Notes: generated by a model not told the origin, from the sequence alone. A stretch of DNA of 19,808 bases from an uncultured Gilliamella sp. (GCA_945291235.1 CALYQY010000039.1:1-19808), one strand, 5' to 3'. Shown: positions 7,585 to 17,545, counted from the stretch's first letter. Numbers and translations: made by a program.

Positions 7585-9212
7585 TGGGATCTCAACGTAA
7601 TATTTTAGTTATTGCTTTACTTTTTGTATCGTTTTTTATTTGGAAGGCTTGGGAAGAGGATCATGCCCCTAAACCACCTATTACCAATCAAATGACACAA
7701 CATGTTAGTGATAATGATTCGAATGATGCTTCACTGCTTGGTAAGAGCATTATTGTTAAATCTGATGTTCTTTCACTTACCATTAATACTTACGGCGGTG
7801 ATGTGCAAGCGGCTCAATTATTAAAATATGAGCAGACTCTCCATTCAGGTACACCTTTTCAATTGTTAACCTCACGTCCTGATTATGTTTATATTGCCGA
7901 AAGTGGTTTAACCGGTAAAGATGGCCCTGATAATGCGACGCAAAACTCTCAACGTCCTGTTTATCAAACAGCGCAGACCGAATATACGTTAGCTGACGGG
8001 CAAGATGAACTGCGCGTACCGCTCAGTTATCAAATCAATGGCGTGAAATACACTAAATATTATGTGTTACATCGTGGCAGTTATGCAATTGATGTTGAGT
8101 ACGCAATTGATAACCAAAGTTCAACGTCTGTTGAAGTTGCGATGTATGGGCAGTTAAAACAGACTATTGAGTTACCTCATGATGCCGTGACTGAAGGCGG
8201 TGGTGGATTAGGGCTAAGTGCTTTCCGTGGTACGGCTTACTCTAGCGCTGATACAAATTATAGCAAATACAGTTTTGATGATATTAAAAATAAAGCGTTA
8301 TCTATCGAAACAACAACAGGCTGGGTTGCGATGTTGCAACACTATTTTGCATCGGCTTGGGTTCCAACACAGGATCAGAAGAATTTATTCTATTCTCGAG
8401 CTGCAGCGAAGAATTCGCAAGCAACCATTGGTTTTAAAGGTGAATCCACGACAGTGCAAGCAGGCAGTACGCAAACGATTAGTGCAAAATTGTGGTTAGG
8501 GCCTGAAATTCAAAGTGAATTAAAGCAAACAGCAAAACATCTTGATTTGATTGTGGATTATGGTTGGTTATGGTTCTTATCTCAACCTCTATTTTATTTA
8601 TTGAAATTTATCCAAAGTTTTGTTGGTAATTGGGGAATTGCAATTATTGCTATCACGTTTATCGTTCGTGGTATTTTATTCCCATTAACACGCGCGCAAT
8701 ATCGCTCAATGGCTAGAATGAAGTTATTACAACCTCGTTTACAAGCGTTAAAAGAGCGTTATGGTGATGACCGACAAAAAATGGGCATGGAAACCATGGC
8801 GCTTTATAAGCAAGAAAAAGTGAATCCGTTAGGGGGGTGTTTACCACTATTGATTCAAATGCCAATTTTCTTGTCATTATTCTATATGTTAGGTAATAGT
8901 GTCGAACTCCGTCATGCGCCATTTGCCCTTTGGATTCATGACTTATCAGCACAAGATCCATATTATATTTTACCGTTATTAATGGGTGGGACAATGTTCT
9001 TAATTCAGAAGATGTCACCAACACCTGTCACAGACCCATTACAACAAAAATTGATGACCTATATGCCATTAATCTTTACGGTATTCTTCTTATGGTTCCC
9101 ATCTGGCTTAGTTTTATACTATATTGTCAGTAATTTATTTACGATTGCGCAGCAACGTATTATCTATTGGGAATTAGAGAAAAAAGGTCTTCACGAAAAG
9201 AAAAAGAAATAA
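7584..9212 (+). CDS. yidC: Membrane protein insertase YidC
   Basis: YidC inserts and folds inner-membrane proteins, alone or with SecYEG. The order is an N-terminal membrane anchor (about 5-22), a large periplasmic P1 domain (to about 325), and then the conserved five-helix insertase core. The core includes the hydrophilic-groove arginine Arg362 ([13 protein letters not shown]), the cytoplasmic hairpin loop, [16 protein letters not shown], and [14 protein letters not shown]. It ends in a basic tail ([11 protein letters not shown] type). The 542 residues compare with 548 in E. coli. It is the last gene of the rpmH block; a strong terminator follows. mnmE, often the next gene in other bacteria, is not here. 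Confidence 0.96.
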   Translation: MGSQRNILVIALLFVSFFIWKAWEEDHAPKPPITNQMTQHVSDNDSNDASLLGKSIIVKSDVLSLTINTYGGDVQAAQLLKYEQTLHSGTPFQLLTSRPDYVYIAESGLTGKDGPDNATQNSQRPVYQTAQTEYTLADGQDELRVPLSYQINGVKYTKYYVLHRGSYAIDVEYAIDNQSSTSVEVAMYGQLKQTIELPHDAVTEGGGGLGLSAFRGTAYSSADTNYSKYSFDDIKNKALSIETTTGWVAMLQHYFASAWVPTQDQKNLFYSRAAAKNSQATIGFKGESTTVQAGSTQTISAKLWLGPEIQSELKQTAKHLDLIVDYGWLWFLSQPLFYLLKFIQSFVGNWGIAIIAITFIVRGILFPLTRAQYRSMARMKLLQPRLQALKERYGDDRQKMGMETMALYKQEKVNPLGGCLPLLIQMPIFLSLFYMLGNSVELRHAPFALWIHDLSAQDPYYILPLLMGGTMFLIQKMSPTPVTDPLQQKLMTYMPLIFTVFFLWFPSGLVLYYIVSNLFTIAQQRIIYWELEKKGLHEKKKK

Positions 9213-9222
9213 TGAGAATTTG

Positions 9223-9247
9223 AAGGAGGAGTAAAATCCTCCTTTTT
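9223..9247 (+). terminator. Intrinsic terminator after yidC
   Basis: AAGGAGGA (9223-9230) pairs with TCCTCCTT (9237-9244) around a GTAAAA loop. The stem is followed by TTT, so the T run spans 9243-9247. This is a well-formed rho-independent terminator 10 bases after the yidC stop. Confidence 0.88.
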
Positions 9248-9275
9248 CGTATCTGTTTTTGAGTATTAATTAATT

Positions 9276-10082
9276 ATGAATATACAGCAACAATTACATT
9301 TAACCGGAGATGAAAAGGGATATTGGTTTGTTAGTCAAAATGGGCGTCTATGGTTACCGAATGGTAAAGTGCCGTTAGGACAAGCAAACGAACTGGGTTT
9401 TACTCAAGAGCTTGCACAACCAATCGGTGAATGGAATGGACAAACGGCTTGGCTTATTTGCAAACAAATGAAAAACTCTATGAGTTCTATTCGATCTTTG
9501 CTTACCTATGAAGCCGATCAATCATTATTCCATATGGCAGGGCGAGCAGTTCAATTATCTGAATTTTATCGTTCTCACAAGTATTGTGGCTATTGTGGAA
9601 GCAAGATGTATATCAGTAAGACGGAATGGTGTTGTATGTGTGATAACTGTAAAGAGCGTTATTATCCACAAATCTCACCTTCTATCATTGTTGCTATTCG
9701 AGACAAAAATAAAATTTTACTTGCAAAGCATGTTCGTCATAATCAGGATGATTTATATACTGTCTTGGCGGGATTTACTGAAATTGGTGAAACAATGGAA
9801 ATGGCCGTTAAGCGGGAAGTTTTCGAAGAATCCAAGATACAAATAAAAAATATCCGTTATGTGGCATCACAACCGTGGCCATTCCCTAATTCGCTAATGA
9901 TGGCGTATTTAGCTGATTATGACGGCGGAGAGATACAAATAGATAAAAACGAATTAGTTGATGCTGGTTGGTATCATTATTCCAATCTGCCTAAAATCCC
10001 AGAATATGGCACAATAGCAAGACGGTTAATCGAAGATACGATTGCGCTATGTCGTGATTATGATAAATTTGGTGAAGATTAA
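9276..10082 (+). CDS. nudC: NAD-decapping/NADH pyrophosphatase NudC
   Basis: NudC removes NAD caps from RNA 5' ends and hydrolyses NADH to NMNH and AMP. The 268 residues carry the E. coli NudC layout. After the N-terminal domain comes a four-cysteine zinc site (Cys104, Cys107, Cys122, Cys125; Cys119 and Cys120 are extra). The Nudix box follows (about 166-188), then the subfamily motif SQPWPFPNS (198-206). The catalytic glutamates of REVFEE (Glu181, Glu184, Glu185) are intact. The normally conserved glycine near the end of the Nudix box is lysine here (Lys187 in EESKI), a departure from E. coli (EESGI). It sits downstream of the yidC terminator, so it probably has its own promoter. The ribosome-binding site is weak. 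Confidence 0.95.
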   Translation: MNIQQQLHLTGDEKGYWFVSQNGRLWLPNGKVPLGQANELGFTQELAQPIGEWNGQTAWLICKQMKNSMSSIRSLLTYEADQSLFHMAGRAVQLSEFYRSHKYCGYCGSKMYISKTEWCCMCDNCKERYYPQISPSIIVAIRDKNKILLAKHVRHNQDDLYTVLAGFTEIGETMEMAVKREVFEESKIQIKNIRYVASQPWPFPNSLMMAYLADYDGGEIQIDKNELVDAGWYHYSNLPKIPEYGTIARRLIEDTIALCRDYDKFGED

Positions 10083-10100
10083 AGGTGTTTTATCGGTTTA

Positions 10101-10153
10101 ATGAATATTTTTAAGTTTAAACGTTTTCATTTTGTTTTCTTAAAAATATTCAT
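10101..10153. terminator. 15-bp perfect inverted repeat between nudC and the convergent zinc-ribbon gene
   Basis: ATGAATATTTTTAAG (10101-10115) and CTTAAAAATATTCAT (10139-10153) are perfect reverse complements with a 23-base T-rich loop. The repeat begins 18 bases after the nudC stop and ends 3 bases before the stop codon of the convergent gene. A bidirectional terminator is the simplest reading, though the stem is very AT-rich and the loop is long. Confidence 0.5.
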
Positions 10154-10156
10154 ATT

Positions 10157-10927
10157 TTAGTGACGGCTACACCATACCGCTAATGCATTACAATCCCAGT
10201 TTTTCATCATGTCACACCATGCAGAACGCCAACGTCTGACAGTGTTACTGCTAAAATTCATCTTTTTTTCGATTTGTAAATTATTTTCACCTGACACCAG
10301 TAAATCGATAAATTGTAACCATAAGTCCGCTCTAGGTAATTTATTTAATTGGGTATCACCTAAAATATTAAAACTTTGTCGGCAACGTTTACATCGATAG
10401 CATGTTCGTGTTCCGACTTTGGTTGTTTCTGATGATCCACAATGGAGACAAGTAGGCGTTTTTTCATTGAGTAATGCCATTATTTTGGAGTTCATGACTT
10501 GATGTTGTTCTTCTAAGGTTGTGGTGATTTTGGCTTGTTTATTATCGGTATACCACCTGTATAAACAAGTATAATTTATTTTTAAATATTGAATGATTGC
10601 ATGATCGCGTCGTATAACTTTTTCAAGTGAACATGCTAATTTTTTGGCAATATATTGATAGCTTTTATTTTTTATACGGTAAGTGAATATTATTTCTAAC
10701 CAATTAAATGGTGTCAAACGATTGAAAAGAGTATTCGTCGCCGCGGTAGAATACTTATTGCATGCTTTACAACGATAAGTGTTGGTCGGGTTTGTCCGAA
10801 TCAAATAAAAATCGCTTTTACCACAAAATGGACATGCTTCAAAACGTTGCAGAGTTATTCTTCTTAAGTTATGAAGAAAATTATTAAGATCATTGTGTAA
10901 TTCAGATGGAACTAATTCATAAATCAT
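10157..10927 (-). CDS. Tandem zinc-ribbon/helix-turn-helix protein, InsA-like; function unknown
   Basis: I do not recognise a named family for this 256-residue protein. It contains two copies of one unit. Copy 1 has a zinc ribbon with Cys32/Cys35 and Cys53/Cys56 (CPFCG...CKAC) followed by a helix-turn-helix-like segment at about 87-110. Copy 2 has Cys160/Cys163 and Cys179/Cys182 (CLHCG...CKRC) and a similar segment at about 214-236, ending TVRRWRSAW. Each unit resembles the DNA-binding N-terminal region of IS1 InsA and IS1595-type transposases. No DDE or DDE(N)K catalytic domain is seen, no partner transposase frame follows, and there are no clear terminal repeats. I infer a DNA-binding protein, perhaps a transcription factor derived from a transposase. 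The start has a good ribosome-binding site, AGGGAG, 7 bases from the ATG. It is flanked by convergent nudC and, upstream, by the end of hemB. Base composition resembles the neighbours. Confidence 0.85.
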   Translation of the reverse strand: MIYELVPSELHNDLNNFLHNLRRITLQRFEACPFCGKSDFYLIRTNPTNTYRCKACNKYSTAATNTLFNRLTPFNWLEIIFTYRIKNKSYQYIAKKLACSLEKVIRRDHAIIQYLKINYTCLYRWYTDNKQAKITTTLEEQHQVMNSKIMALLNEKTPTCLHCGSSETTKVGTRTCYRCKRCRQSFNILGDTQLNKLPRADLWLQFIDLLVSGENNLQIEKKMNFSSNTVRRWRSAWCDMMKNWDCNALAVWCSRH

Positions 10928-11239
10928 TTATTACTCCCTAATCACTTGCTATCACAAATATTATCAGATATTTAGCTTAACAAGTAGGTGAGCTAACACT
11001 TTTTTACATTATTCTGATTTGTAAATTTTGAAGTTTTTTTAAGAAATTTTTTCGCGATATTGAAATTTTAAGAAAACTAAATTAATGGACGATTAACAAT
11101 TAAGATGATTTTAAAATCTAGATATTTTATAATAGGTTAACTAATTTTATGTTCACCAAAATTTTAAATAAAGAGGCGGGTAAAAATCGACATGCAAATC
11201 TATGCATGTCAATTTTATAAATGGTTAAAATTAATTTTG
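10928..11239. other. AT-rich gap between hemB and the zinc-ribbon gene
   Basis: This 312-base stretch has no coding frame I can support. Near the zinc-ribbon gene start is the palindrome AAATAT-TATCAG-ATATTT (10956-10973). On the minus strand it contains an extended -10-like TGATAATAT, so it may be the promoter/operator of that gene. The hemB terminator occupies 11182-11210. The middle (about 10985-11180) is A/T tracts with no recognisable RNA gene or repeat. Confidence 0.4.
11182..11210 (-). terminator. Intrinsic terminator after hemB
   Basis: On the minus strand GACATGCA pairs with TGCATGTC (11203-11210 with 11189-11196) around a 6-base loop and is followed by GATTTTT. The stem is 8 perfect bp and starts 29 bases after the hemB stop. 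Confidence 0.75.
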
Positions 11240-12262
<1,023 letters not shown>

Positions 12263-12289
12263 TTATTTTTTCTTATTAAAATTAGGGTA

Positions 12290-12318
12290 ATTATCTGATG
12301 CCAAAAGCTGTTTAGCAA
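12290..12318 (-). promoter_or_regulatory. hemB promoter
   Basis: On the minus strand TTGCTA (12313-12318) and GATAAT (12290-12295) are separated by 17 bases, 9 of 12 consensus positions. The expected start near 12283 leaves a leader of about 33 bases before the hemB ATG. The -35 overlaps the palindrome at 12314-12329. Confidence 0.6.
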
Positions 12319-12329
12319 ATTAATTTGCT
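12314..12329. promoter_or_regulatory. 16-bp perfect palindrome over the hemB -35 element
   Basis: AGCAAATTAATTTGCT is its own reverse complement, with no loop, so it looks like a site for a dimeric DNA-binding protein rather than an RNA hairpin. It overlaps five bases of the predicted hemB -35 and lies 26 bases before the rpsU -35, so a bound protein could act on either gene. It does not match the CRP, FNR or Fur consensus. Confidence 0.45.
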
Positions 12330-12354
12330 GTATTAGAATAAATCAAATTTTTAC

Positions 12355-12384
12355 TTTACAACATACGTTGATTAGAGGTAAAAT
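12355..12384 (+). promoter_or_regulatory. rpsU-dnaG-rpoD operon promoter
   Basis: TTTACA (12355-12360) and TAAAAT (12379-12384) are separated by 18 bases, 10 of 12 consensus positions. The expected start near 12391 gives a leader of about 50 bases before rpsU. Confidence 0.6.
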
Positions 12385-12427
12385 TGCGCACTAATTTTTA
12401 GTCCTTTGTGATATTAACCAATTTTGA

Positions 12428-12655
<228 letters not shown>

Positions 12656-12685
12656 TATTTTTGCGATTATTTATACTTAAAATTT

Positions 12686-12707
12686 AAATTGATATAAAAA
12701 TCAATTT
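12686..12707 (+). terminator. AT-rich hairpin after rpsU
   Basis: AAATTGAT (12686-12693) pairs with ATCAATTT (12700-12707) around ATAAAA; GTTATATTTTT follows. It lies 30 bases after the rpsU stop and may be a weak terminator or a 3'-end stabiliser. Confidence 0.45.
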
Positions 12708-12734
12708 GTTATATTTTTAATATAAAGAATTCTT

Positions 12735-12769
12735 ACAAGCCGTACACAAGGTACGGCTTGTTGTCTTTC
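12735..12769 (+). terminator. Intergenic terminator/attenuator before dnaG
   Basis: ACAAGCCGTAC (12735-12745) pairs with GTACGGCTTGT (12751-12761) around ACAAG, an 11-bp perfect stem, followed by the moderately T-rich TGTCTTTCT. The E. coli operon also has a terminator between rpsU and dnaG that lowers downstream expression, so a leaky terminator is the likely role. Confidence 0.75.
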
Positions 12770-12799
12770 TAAAATGCCAATATTGGTTGAACGTTCATT

Positions 12800-14581
12800 A
12801 TGAAAGGTCAAATTCCTCGCGATTTTATTTTAGAACTGATAGCTCGATCTAGCATTCTAGATGTGATCAGTAAACGTATTAAAATGAAAAAACAGGGAAA
12901 TAACTATTTTGGTTGTTGTCCTTTTCATGATGAAAAAACGGCTTCTTTTTCGCTTAACGAAAAAAAACAGATCTATTATTGCTTTGGCTGTGGCGCGACG
13001 GGTTCTGTCGTCACTTTCTTGATGCAATATGAACGTTTATCATTTCCAGAAGCTATTGAAGAGCTAGCCAATATGCAAGGGATTCGTGTCCCTTATGTCG
13101 ATAGTGAAAACAAGCAAATCGACCAATCCAAACATATTGAATCTCGAAATATTCGCCGAGATTTATATACATTAATGGCTAAAATTACCCATTTTTATCA
13201 GCAACAATTAGCCCAACCAACATCAACAGATGCCAATCAATATCTTGAACAACGCGGATTGAATGCCGAAATTATCAATCGGTATAAAATTGGTTTTGCG
13301 CCAAATGAGTGGCGATTAACCTTACAAAACGTGGTTAAAAGCAAAGCAGAAGCCGAGCTTTATAATCAAGCTGGTATGTTAGTCACGAATGATAATGGTA
13401 ACCAATATGACCGCTTTCGTGGTCGAATTATGTTCCCGATTCGTGACAGACAAGGTAATGTGATTGCCTTTGGTGGGCGAACGATTATCAATGATAATGC
13501 GAAATATATCAATTCACCCGAAACGCATATTTTTCATAAGGGGTTTCAGTTGTATGGTCTTTATGAAGCACAAGAAGTGAATCGTAATCCTAAACAACTG
13601 ATGGTGGTTGAAGGATATATGGATGTTGTCTCGCTTGCCCAATTTGGGATAGATTATGCAGTTGCGGCACTTGGTACAGCGACATCTGAAGAGCATATTA
13701 AGCTGTTATTTAGAGCAACAGATTCTGTCCTATTTTGTTATGACGGCGATAATGCTGGGCGTAGTGCAGCATGGCGAGCACTCAATGTTTTATTACCTTG
13801 CTTAATTGACGGTAAAGAGATAACTTTTGCTTTTTTACCACAAGATGAAGATCCGGATAGTCTGGTTCGAAAAATAGGTAAAGATGGATTTGAGTCCTAT
13901 TTACAAACGGCACCAAATTTATCTAAGTTTTTATTTGATGAACTTTTGAAACAAGTTGATTTAAAAACGCCTGAAGGAAAATCTAAATTAAGTTCACTCG
14001 CTTTACCTTTAATTGATCAAGTAAAAGCAAAAGCATTCCGTTTAAACTTGTTGCAACAATTAGGTAAATATTTGGGTTTACTTGATGTGTCTCAGCTTGA
14101 GCAATTATTGCGTGCAAGTCGCACTAAAAACGATACAAACACGGTGGTTAATACGCCTGTGTCTCAGGTAAAACTTACTACTATGCGTATTTTAATCGGC
14201 TTATTAATTCAGTACCCTTATCTTGCTAAGCTAGTCACCGATATTAAAGCTATCAGTCAAGTGAAAATGGCGGGGATTGAAATTTTTATTGAACTACTTG
14301 AATTATGCCAACATTACCCAAATATAACTACTGCACAGATCTTAACTGAATATATTGATAAACCGTTTTATAAGCAACTAAATCGGTTAGCAATATGGGA
14401 GCACCATTATCAAGACAATCAAATAGAGTCAATTTTTTCGCATACGTTAAAAGAGTTATATGATAATATACTCGCCCAACGGCAAGATGAACTGATCGCA
14501 AAAGAGAGAGTCTCCGGCTTAAGTACCGCAGAGAAAAAAGAATTAGCGACACTTATACTTGTTTTATCGAAAAAAGACTAA
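12800..14581 (+). CDS. dnaG: DNA primase
   Basis: DnaG makes the RNA primers for the lagging strand and for restart, acting with the DnaB helicase. The order is an N-terminal CHC2 zinc domain with Cys40, His43, Cys61 and Cys64, an RNA-polymerase core, and a TOPRIM fold. The TOPRIM fold has Glu271 (VVEGYMD) and the Asp315/Asp317 pair (YDGDNAGR). The C-terminal helicase-binding domain is more divergent. The 593 residues compare with 581 in E. coli. There is almost no Shine-Dalgarno sequence before the ATG, in keeping with the low synthesis rate known for primase, and a strong hairpin precedes it. rpoD starts 84 bases downstream. Confidence 0.96.
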   Translation: MKGQIPRDFILELIARSSILDVISKRIKMKKQGNNYFGCCPFHDEKTASFSLNEKKQIYYCFGCGATGSVVTFLMQYERLSFPEAIEELANMQGIRVPYVDSENKQIDQSKHIESRNIRRDLYTLMAKITHFYQQQLAQPTSTDANQYLEQRGLNAEIINRYKIGFAPNEWRLTLQNVVKSKAEAELYNQAGMLVTNDNGNQYDRFRGRIMFPIRDRQGNVIAFGGRTIINDNAKYINSPETHIFHKGFQLYGLYEAQEVNRNPKQLMVVEGYMDVVSLAQFGIDYAVAALGTATSEEHIKLLFRATDSVLFCYDGDNAGRSAAWRALNVLLPCLIDGKEITFAFLPQDEDPDSLVRKIGKDGFESYLQTAPNLSKFLFDELLKQVDLKTPEGKSKLSSLALPLIDQVKAKAFRLNLLQQLGKYLGLLDVSQLEQLLRASRTKNDTNTVVNTPVSQVKLTTMRILIGLLIQYPYLAKLVTDIKAISQVKMAGIEIFIELLELCQHYPNITTAQILTEYIDKPFYKQLNRLAIWEHHYQDNQIESIFSHTLKELYDNILAQRQDELIAKERVSGLSTAEKKELATLILVLSKKD

Positions 14582-14589
14582 ATATTGGG

Positions 14590-14630
14590 TATATGTAGAA
14601 CCAAATTTTACCGCGTTTTACATATATAAT
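14590..14630 (+). promoter_or_regulatory. Possible rpoD promoter and inverted repeat in the dnaG-rpoD gap
   Basis: TATAAT at 14625-14630 is a possible -10 for rpoD, but no good -35 is seen at the right distance. TATATGTA (14590-14597) and TACATATA (14619-14626) are perfect reverse complements with a 21-base loop that overlaps this -10. The region is AT-rich, so both signals are tentative. Confidence 0.28.
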
Positions 14631-14665
14631 ATACATGACCGAACAACTTTAATGTGGATACCTTT

Positions 14666-16507
14666 ATGGAGCAAAATTCTCAATCACAGCTTAAACTCCT
14701 AATCATTCGAGGTAAGGAGTTAGGATATTTAACCTATGCTGATGTCAACGATCACTTGCCTGAAGAGATTATTGATTCAGATCAGATTGAAGATATAATC
14801 CAAATGATTAATGACATGGGGATTCAAGTGCTTGAAGAAGCCCCAGATTCTGATGATTTATTACTTTCAGATAATGTCCCTGATGAAGAAGCCGTTGAAG
14901 CAGCAACGGCATTGGTATTATCAAATGTTGAGTCAGAAATTGGTAGAACAACCGATCCCGTCCGTATGTATATGCGTGAAATGGGGGCAGTTGAACTACT
15001 AACTCGTGAAGGCGAAATTGATATAGCCAAACGTATTGAAGATGGGATTAACCAAGTTCAAACGTCGGTATCAGAATATCCAGAAGCAATTACATATCTT
15101 TTAGAACAATATAATTTAACCGAAAGTGGTGAGGTACGATTATCCGACCTAATCACTGGTTTTGTTGATCCTAATGCTGAAGGATCAGGTGATGCACTTC
15201 CTGAAGATTTGGAAGATAGTGAAGCTGACATCGAACTTGATGACAGTGATGATGAAAGCGAAGATGAAGATAGCGATTCTTCAGCAGACGATGATGTCTC
15301 TATCGATCCTGAAGTTGCACGTGCTAAATTTGCTGAATTAAAAGAGCAACACGATAAAACATCAGAAGCGATCAAAAAATACGGACGAGCTCACAAAAAA
15401 GCACAAAAAGAGATCGAAAATTTATCTGAAATATTTAAGCAATTTCGTTTGGTTGGTAAACAGTTCGACATTCTAGTCAACAATATGCGAAGCATGATGG
15501 ATCGTGTAAGAGCACATGAACGTGTCATTATGAAGATTTGTGTCGAACAAAGTAAAATGCCGAAAAAACAGTTTATGACCTATTTTACGGGTAATGAAAA
15601 TAACATGAACTGGTTTACTAAAGCATCAAGCTCAAAAGGGGCTTTTGCCGCTAATTTAAAAGAGTTTGAAGAGCAAGTTGCTGCACAAATTGAATCGCTT
15701 CAAAAAATTGAAACGGAAACTAATCTTTCTATCGAACAGATTAAAGATATTAATCGTCGTATGTCTATTGGTGAGGCAAAAGCTCGTCGTGCCAAGAAAG
15801 AAATGGTTGAAGCAAACTTACGTTTAGTGATTTCTATTGCTAAAAAATATACAAACCGTGGTTTACAGTTCTTAGATCTTATCCAAGAAGGTAATATTGG
15901 TTTGATGAAAGCAGTTGATAAGTTTGAATATCGTCGTGGTTATAAATTTTCAACCTATGCAACTTGGTGGATCAGACAAGCGATTACTCGTTCGATTGCG
16001 GATCAGGCAAGAACTATCCGTATTCCAGTACATATGATTGAAACGATTAATAAATTGAATCGTATTTCACGTCAAATGTTACAAGAAATCGGTCGTGAAC
16101 CAACGCCAGAAGAGTTGTCAGAGCGCATGCAAATGCCTGAAGACAAAATACGTAAAGTACTTAAGATTGCCAAAGAACCAATCTCAATGGAAACCCCAGT
16201 CGGTGATGATGAAGATTCACATTTAGGGGACTTTATCGAGGATACGGCTCTTGAGCAACCATTAGATGCGGCAACATCTGAAAGTTTACGTAGCGCAACA
16301 CGTGATATTCTTTCTGGATTAACCCCACGTGAAGCAAAAGTTTTACGTATGCGGTTTGGTATTGATATGAATACCGATCATACGCTTGAAGAAGTTGGTA
16401 AACAGTTTGATGTAACACGTGAACGTATTCGTCAAATTGAAGCCAAAGCACTGCGTAAATTGCGTCATCCTAGCCGTTCAGACGTATTACGTAGCTTTTT
16501 AGAATAG
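14666..16507 (+). CDS. rpoD: RNA polymerase sigma-70 factor RpoD
   Basis: RpoD is the housekeeping sigma factor that directs RNA polymerase to -10/-35 promoters. The longest frame starts at 14654 (GTG), but the ATG at 14666 gives [12 protein letters not shown] and exactly 613 residues, the E. coli length, and has GTGGAT about 7 bases upstream. Region 1.1 is at the N-terminus, followed by the acidic non-conserved region (about 175-220, runs of Asp/Glu/Ser). The nearly invariant region 2 contains [15 protein letters not shown]. Regions 3 and 4 end in the helix-turn-helix [20 protein letters not shown] that reads the -35. It is the last gene of the operon and has a strong terminator. Confidence 0.98.
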   Translation: MEQNSQSQLKLLIIRGKELGYLTYADVNDHLPEEIIDSDQIEDIIQMINDMGIQVLEEAPDSDDLLLSDNVPDEEAVEAATALVLSNVESEIGRTTDPVRMYMREMGAVELLTREGEIDIAKRIEDGINQVQTSVSEYPEAITYLLEQYNLTESGEVRLSDLITGFVDPNAEGSGDALPEDLEDSEADIELDDSDDESEDEDSDSSADDDVSIDPEVARAKFAELKEQHDKTSEAIKKYGRAHKKAQKEIENLSEIFKQFRLVGKQFDILVNNMRSMMDRVRAHERVIMKICVEQSKMPKKQFMTYFTGNENNMNWFTKASSSKGAFAANLKEFEEQVAAQIESLQKIETETNLSIEQIKDINRRMSIGEAKARRAKKEMVEANLRLVISIAKKYTNRGLQFLDLIQEGNIGLMKAVDKFEYRRGYKFSTYATWWIRQAITRSIADQARTIRIPVHMIETINKLNRISRQMLQEIGREPTPEELSERMQMPEDKIRKVLKIAKEPISMETPVGDDEDSHLGDFIEDTALEQPLDAATSESLRSATRDILSGLTPREAKVLRMRFGIDMNTDHTLEEVGKQFDVTRERIRQIEAKALRKLRHPSRSDVLRSFLE

Positions 16508-16528
16508 TATTTTTTTATTTGTAACTAT

Positions 16529-16554
16529 ATCGCCACAATTGTGGCGATTTTTTT
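16529..16554 (+). terminator. Intrinsic terminator after rpoD
   Basis: ATCGCCAC (16529-16536) pairs with GTGGCGAT (16541-16548) around AATT, followed by six T. The stem starts 22 bases after the rpoD stop and separates the operon from yfeH. Confidence 0.92.
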
Positions 16555-16573
16555 AACGTGTAAACTGTTAATT

Positions 16574-17545
16574 ATGAATATATTACAACGTTTTAAGATA
16601 GATCCATTTTTATTAATTCTGATTTGCGTTGTGCTGACTGCTAGCTTGTTTCCTTGTAAAGGTGAAACCAAAACTGCATTCGAACATTTGACCACCTTCG
16701 CCATTGGTTTACTGTTTTTTATGCATGGTGCAAAGCTTTCTTTTCAAGCAATCGTTGTTGGCATTAAAAATTGGCGATTACATTTGCTGATTTTTATCAC
16801 CACTTTTGTGGTTTTTCCGATTTTGGGCGTCATGATGCAATTATTGGTGCCAACTTTCCTCTCTGAAAATCTTTATTTAGGATTTGTCTACCTTTGCGTT
16901 CTACCTGCCACCGTTCAATCCGCTATAGCTTTCACATCAATTGCAAAAGGTAATGTTGCAGCGGCTATTTGTAGTGCTTCAGCATCCACTTTATTAGGTG
17001 TCTTTATCACGCCTGTATTAGTTGGTTTATTGATGCATACACAGGCTGTTGCATCCATGAATATCATGGATGCCATTAGCTCAATTATGCTCAAATTAAT
17101 GTTACCCTTTATTATTGGTCATTTATCCAGACGGTATATTGGCAAATGGGTAGACAAATATAAAAATATCATTTCGAAAACGGATCGTTTATCTATTCTT
17201 TTAGTGGTTTATGTGGCATTTAGTGACGCTGTTGTAAATGGAATTTGGTCTCAAGTTGGCGTGTTATCGCTATTTAGTGTCATCTTTTTTTCTATTTTAT
17301 TATTAATTCTTGTATTATTGTTCACTACTTATAGCGCAAGATTATTGGGCTTTAATAAAGAAGATGAAATCACCATTGTATTTTGTGGGTCAAAAAAGAG
17401 TCTTGCTAGTGGTATTCCCATGGCAAGTGTTATTTTTCCTATCTCGATTATGGGAATAATGATTTTACCTTTAATGATTTTTCACCAAATTCAATTGATG
17501 ATTTGTGCCTTTTTAGCCGCTCGTTATGCGAAGCGAAAAATATAA
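16574..17545 (+). CDS. yfeH: Bile acid:sodium symporter family transporter YfeH
   Basis: This inner-membrane protein belongs to the bile acid:sodium symporter (BASS/SBF-like) family and resembles E. coli YfeH throughout; its substrate is unknown. Shared motifs include [55 protein letters not shown] and [15 protein letters not shown]. About ten hydrophobic segments span 323 residues (E. coli 332). The open frame can be read back to 16541, but that GTG lies in the rpoD terminator stem and the homology starts at [12 protein letters not shown], so 16574 is chosen. The ribosome-binding site is weak. pitA follows after 68 bases with no clear terminator between them. Confidence 0.9.
   Translation: MNILQRFKIDPFLLILICVVLTASLFPCKGETKTAFEHLTTFAIGLLFFMHGAKLSFQAIVVGIKNWRLHLLIFITTFVVFPILGVMMQLLVPTFLSENLYLGFVYLCVLPATVQSAIAFTSIAKGNVAAAICSASASTLLGVFITPVLVGLLMHTQAVASMNIMDAISSIMLKLMLPFIIGHLSRRYIGKWVDKYKNIISKTDRLSILLVVYVAFSDAVVNGIWSQVGVLSLFSVIFFSILLLILVLLFTTYSARLLGFNKEDEITIVFCGSKKSLASGIPMASVIFPISIMGIMILPLMIFHQIQLMICAFLAARYAKRKI

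Noticed and set aside
10941..10957. Possible CRP site upstream of the zinc-ribbon gene
   Set aside because: Only one half (TGTGA on the minus strand) is present; the second half does not match.
12686..12707. TTGAT...ATCAA resembling an FNR site after rpsU
   Set aside because: The half-sites are six bases apart rather than four, and the position suits an RNA hairpin.
15058..15375. Serine-rich 105-codon minus-strand frame within rpoD
   Set aside because: The Ser runs are the antisense reading of the Asp/Glu/Ser codons in the acidic region of RpoD; it is a compositional artefact.
16541..16573. Upstream GTG start for YfeH
   Set aside because: It lies in the right arm of the rpoD terminator and precedes the family's N-terminus; the ATG at 16574 fits better.
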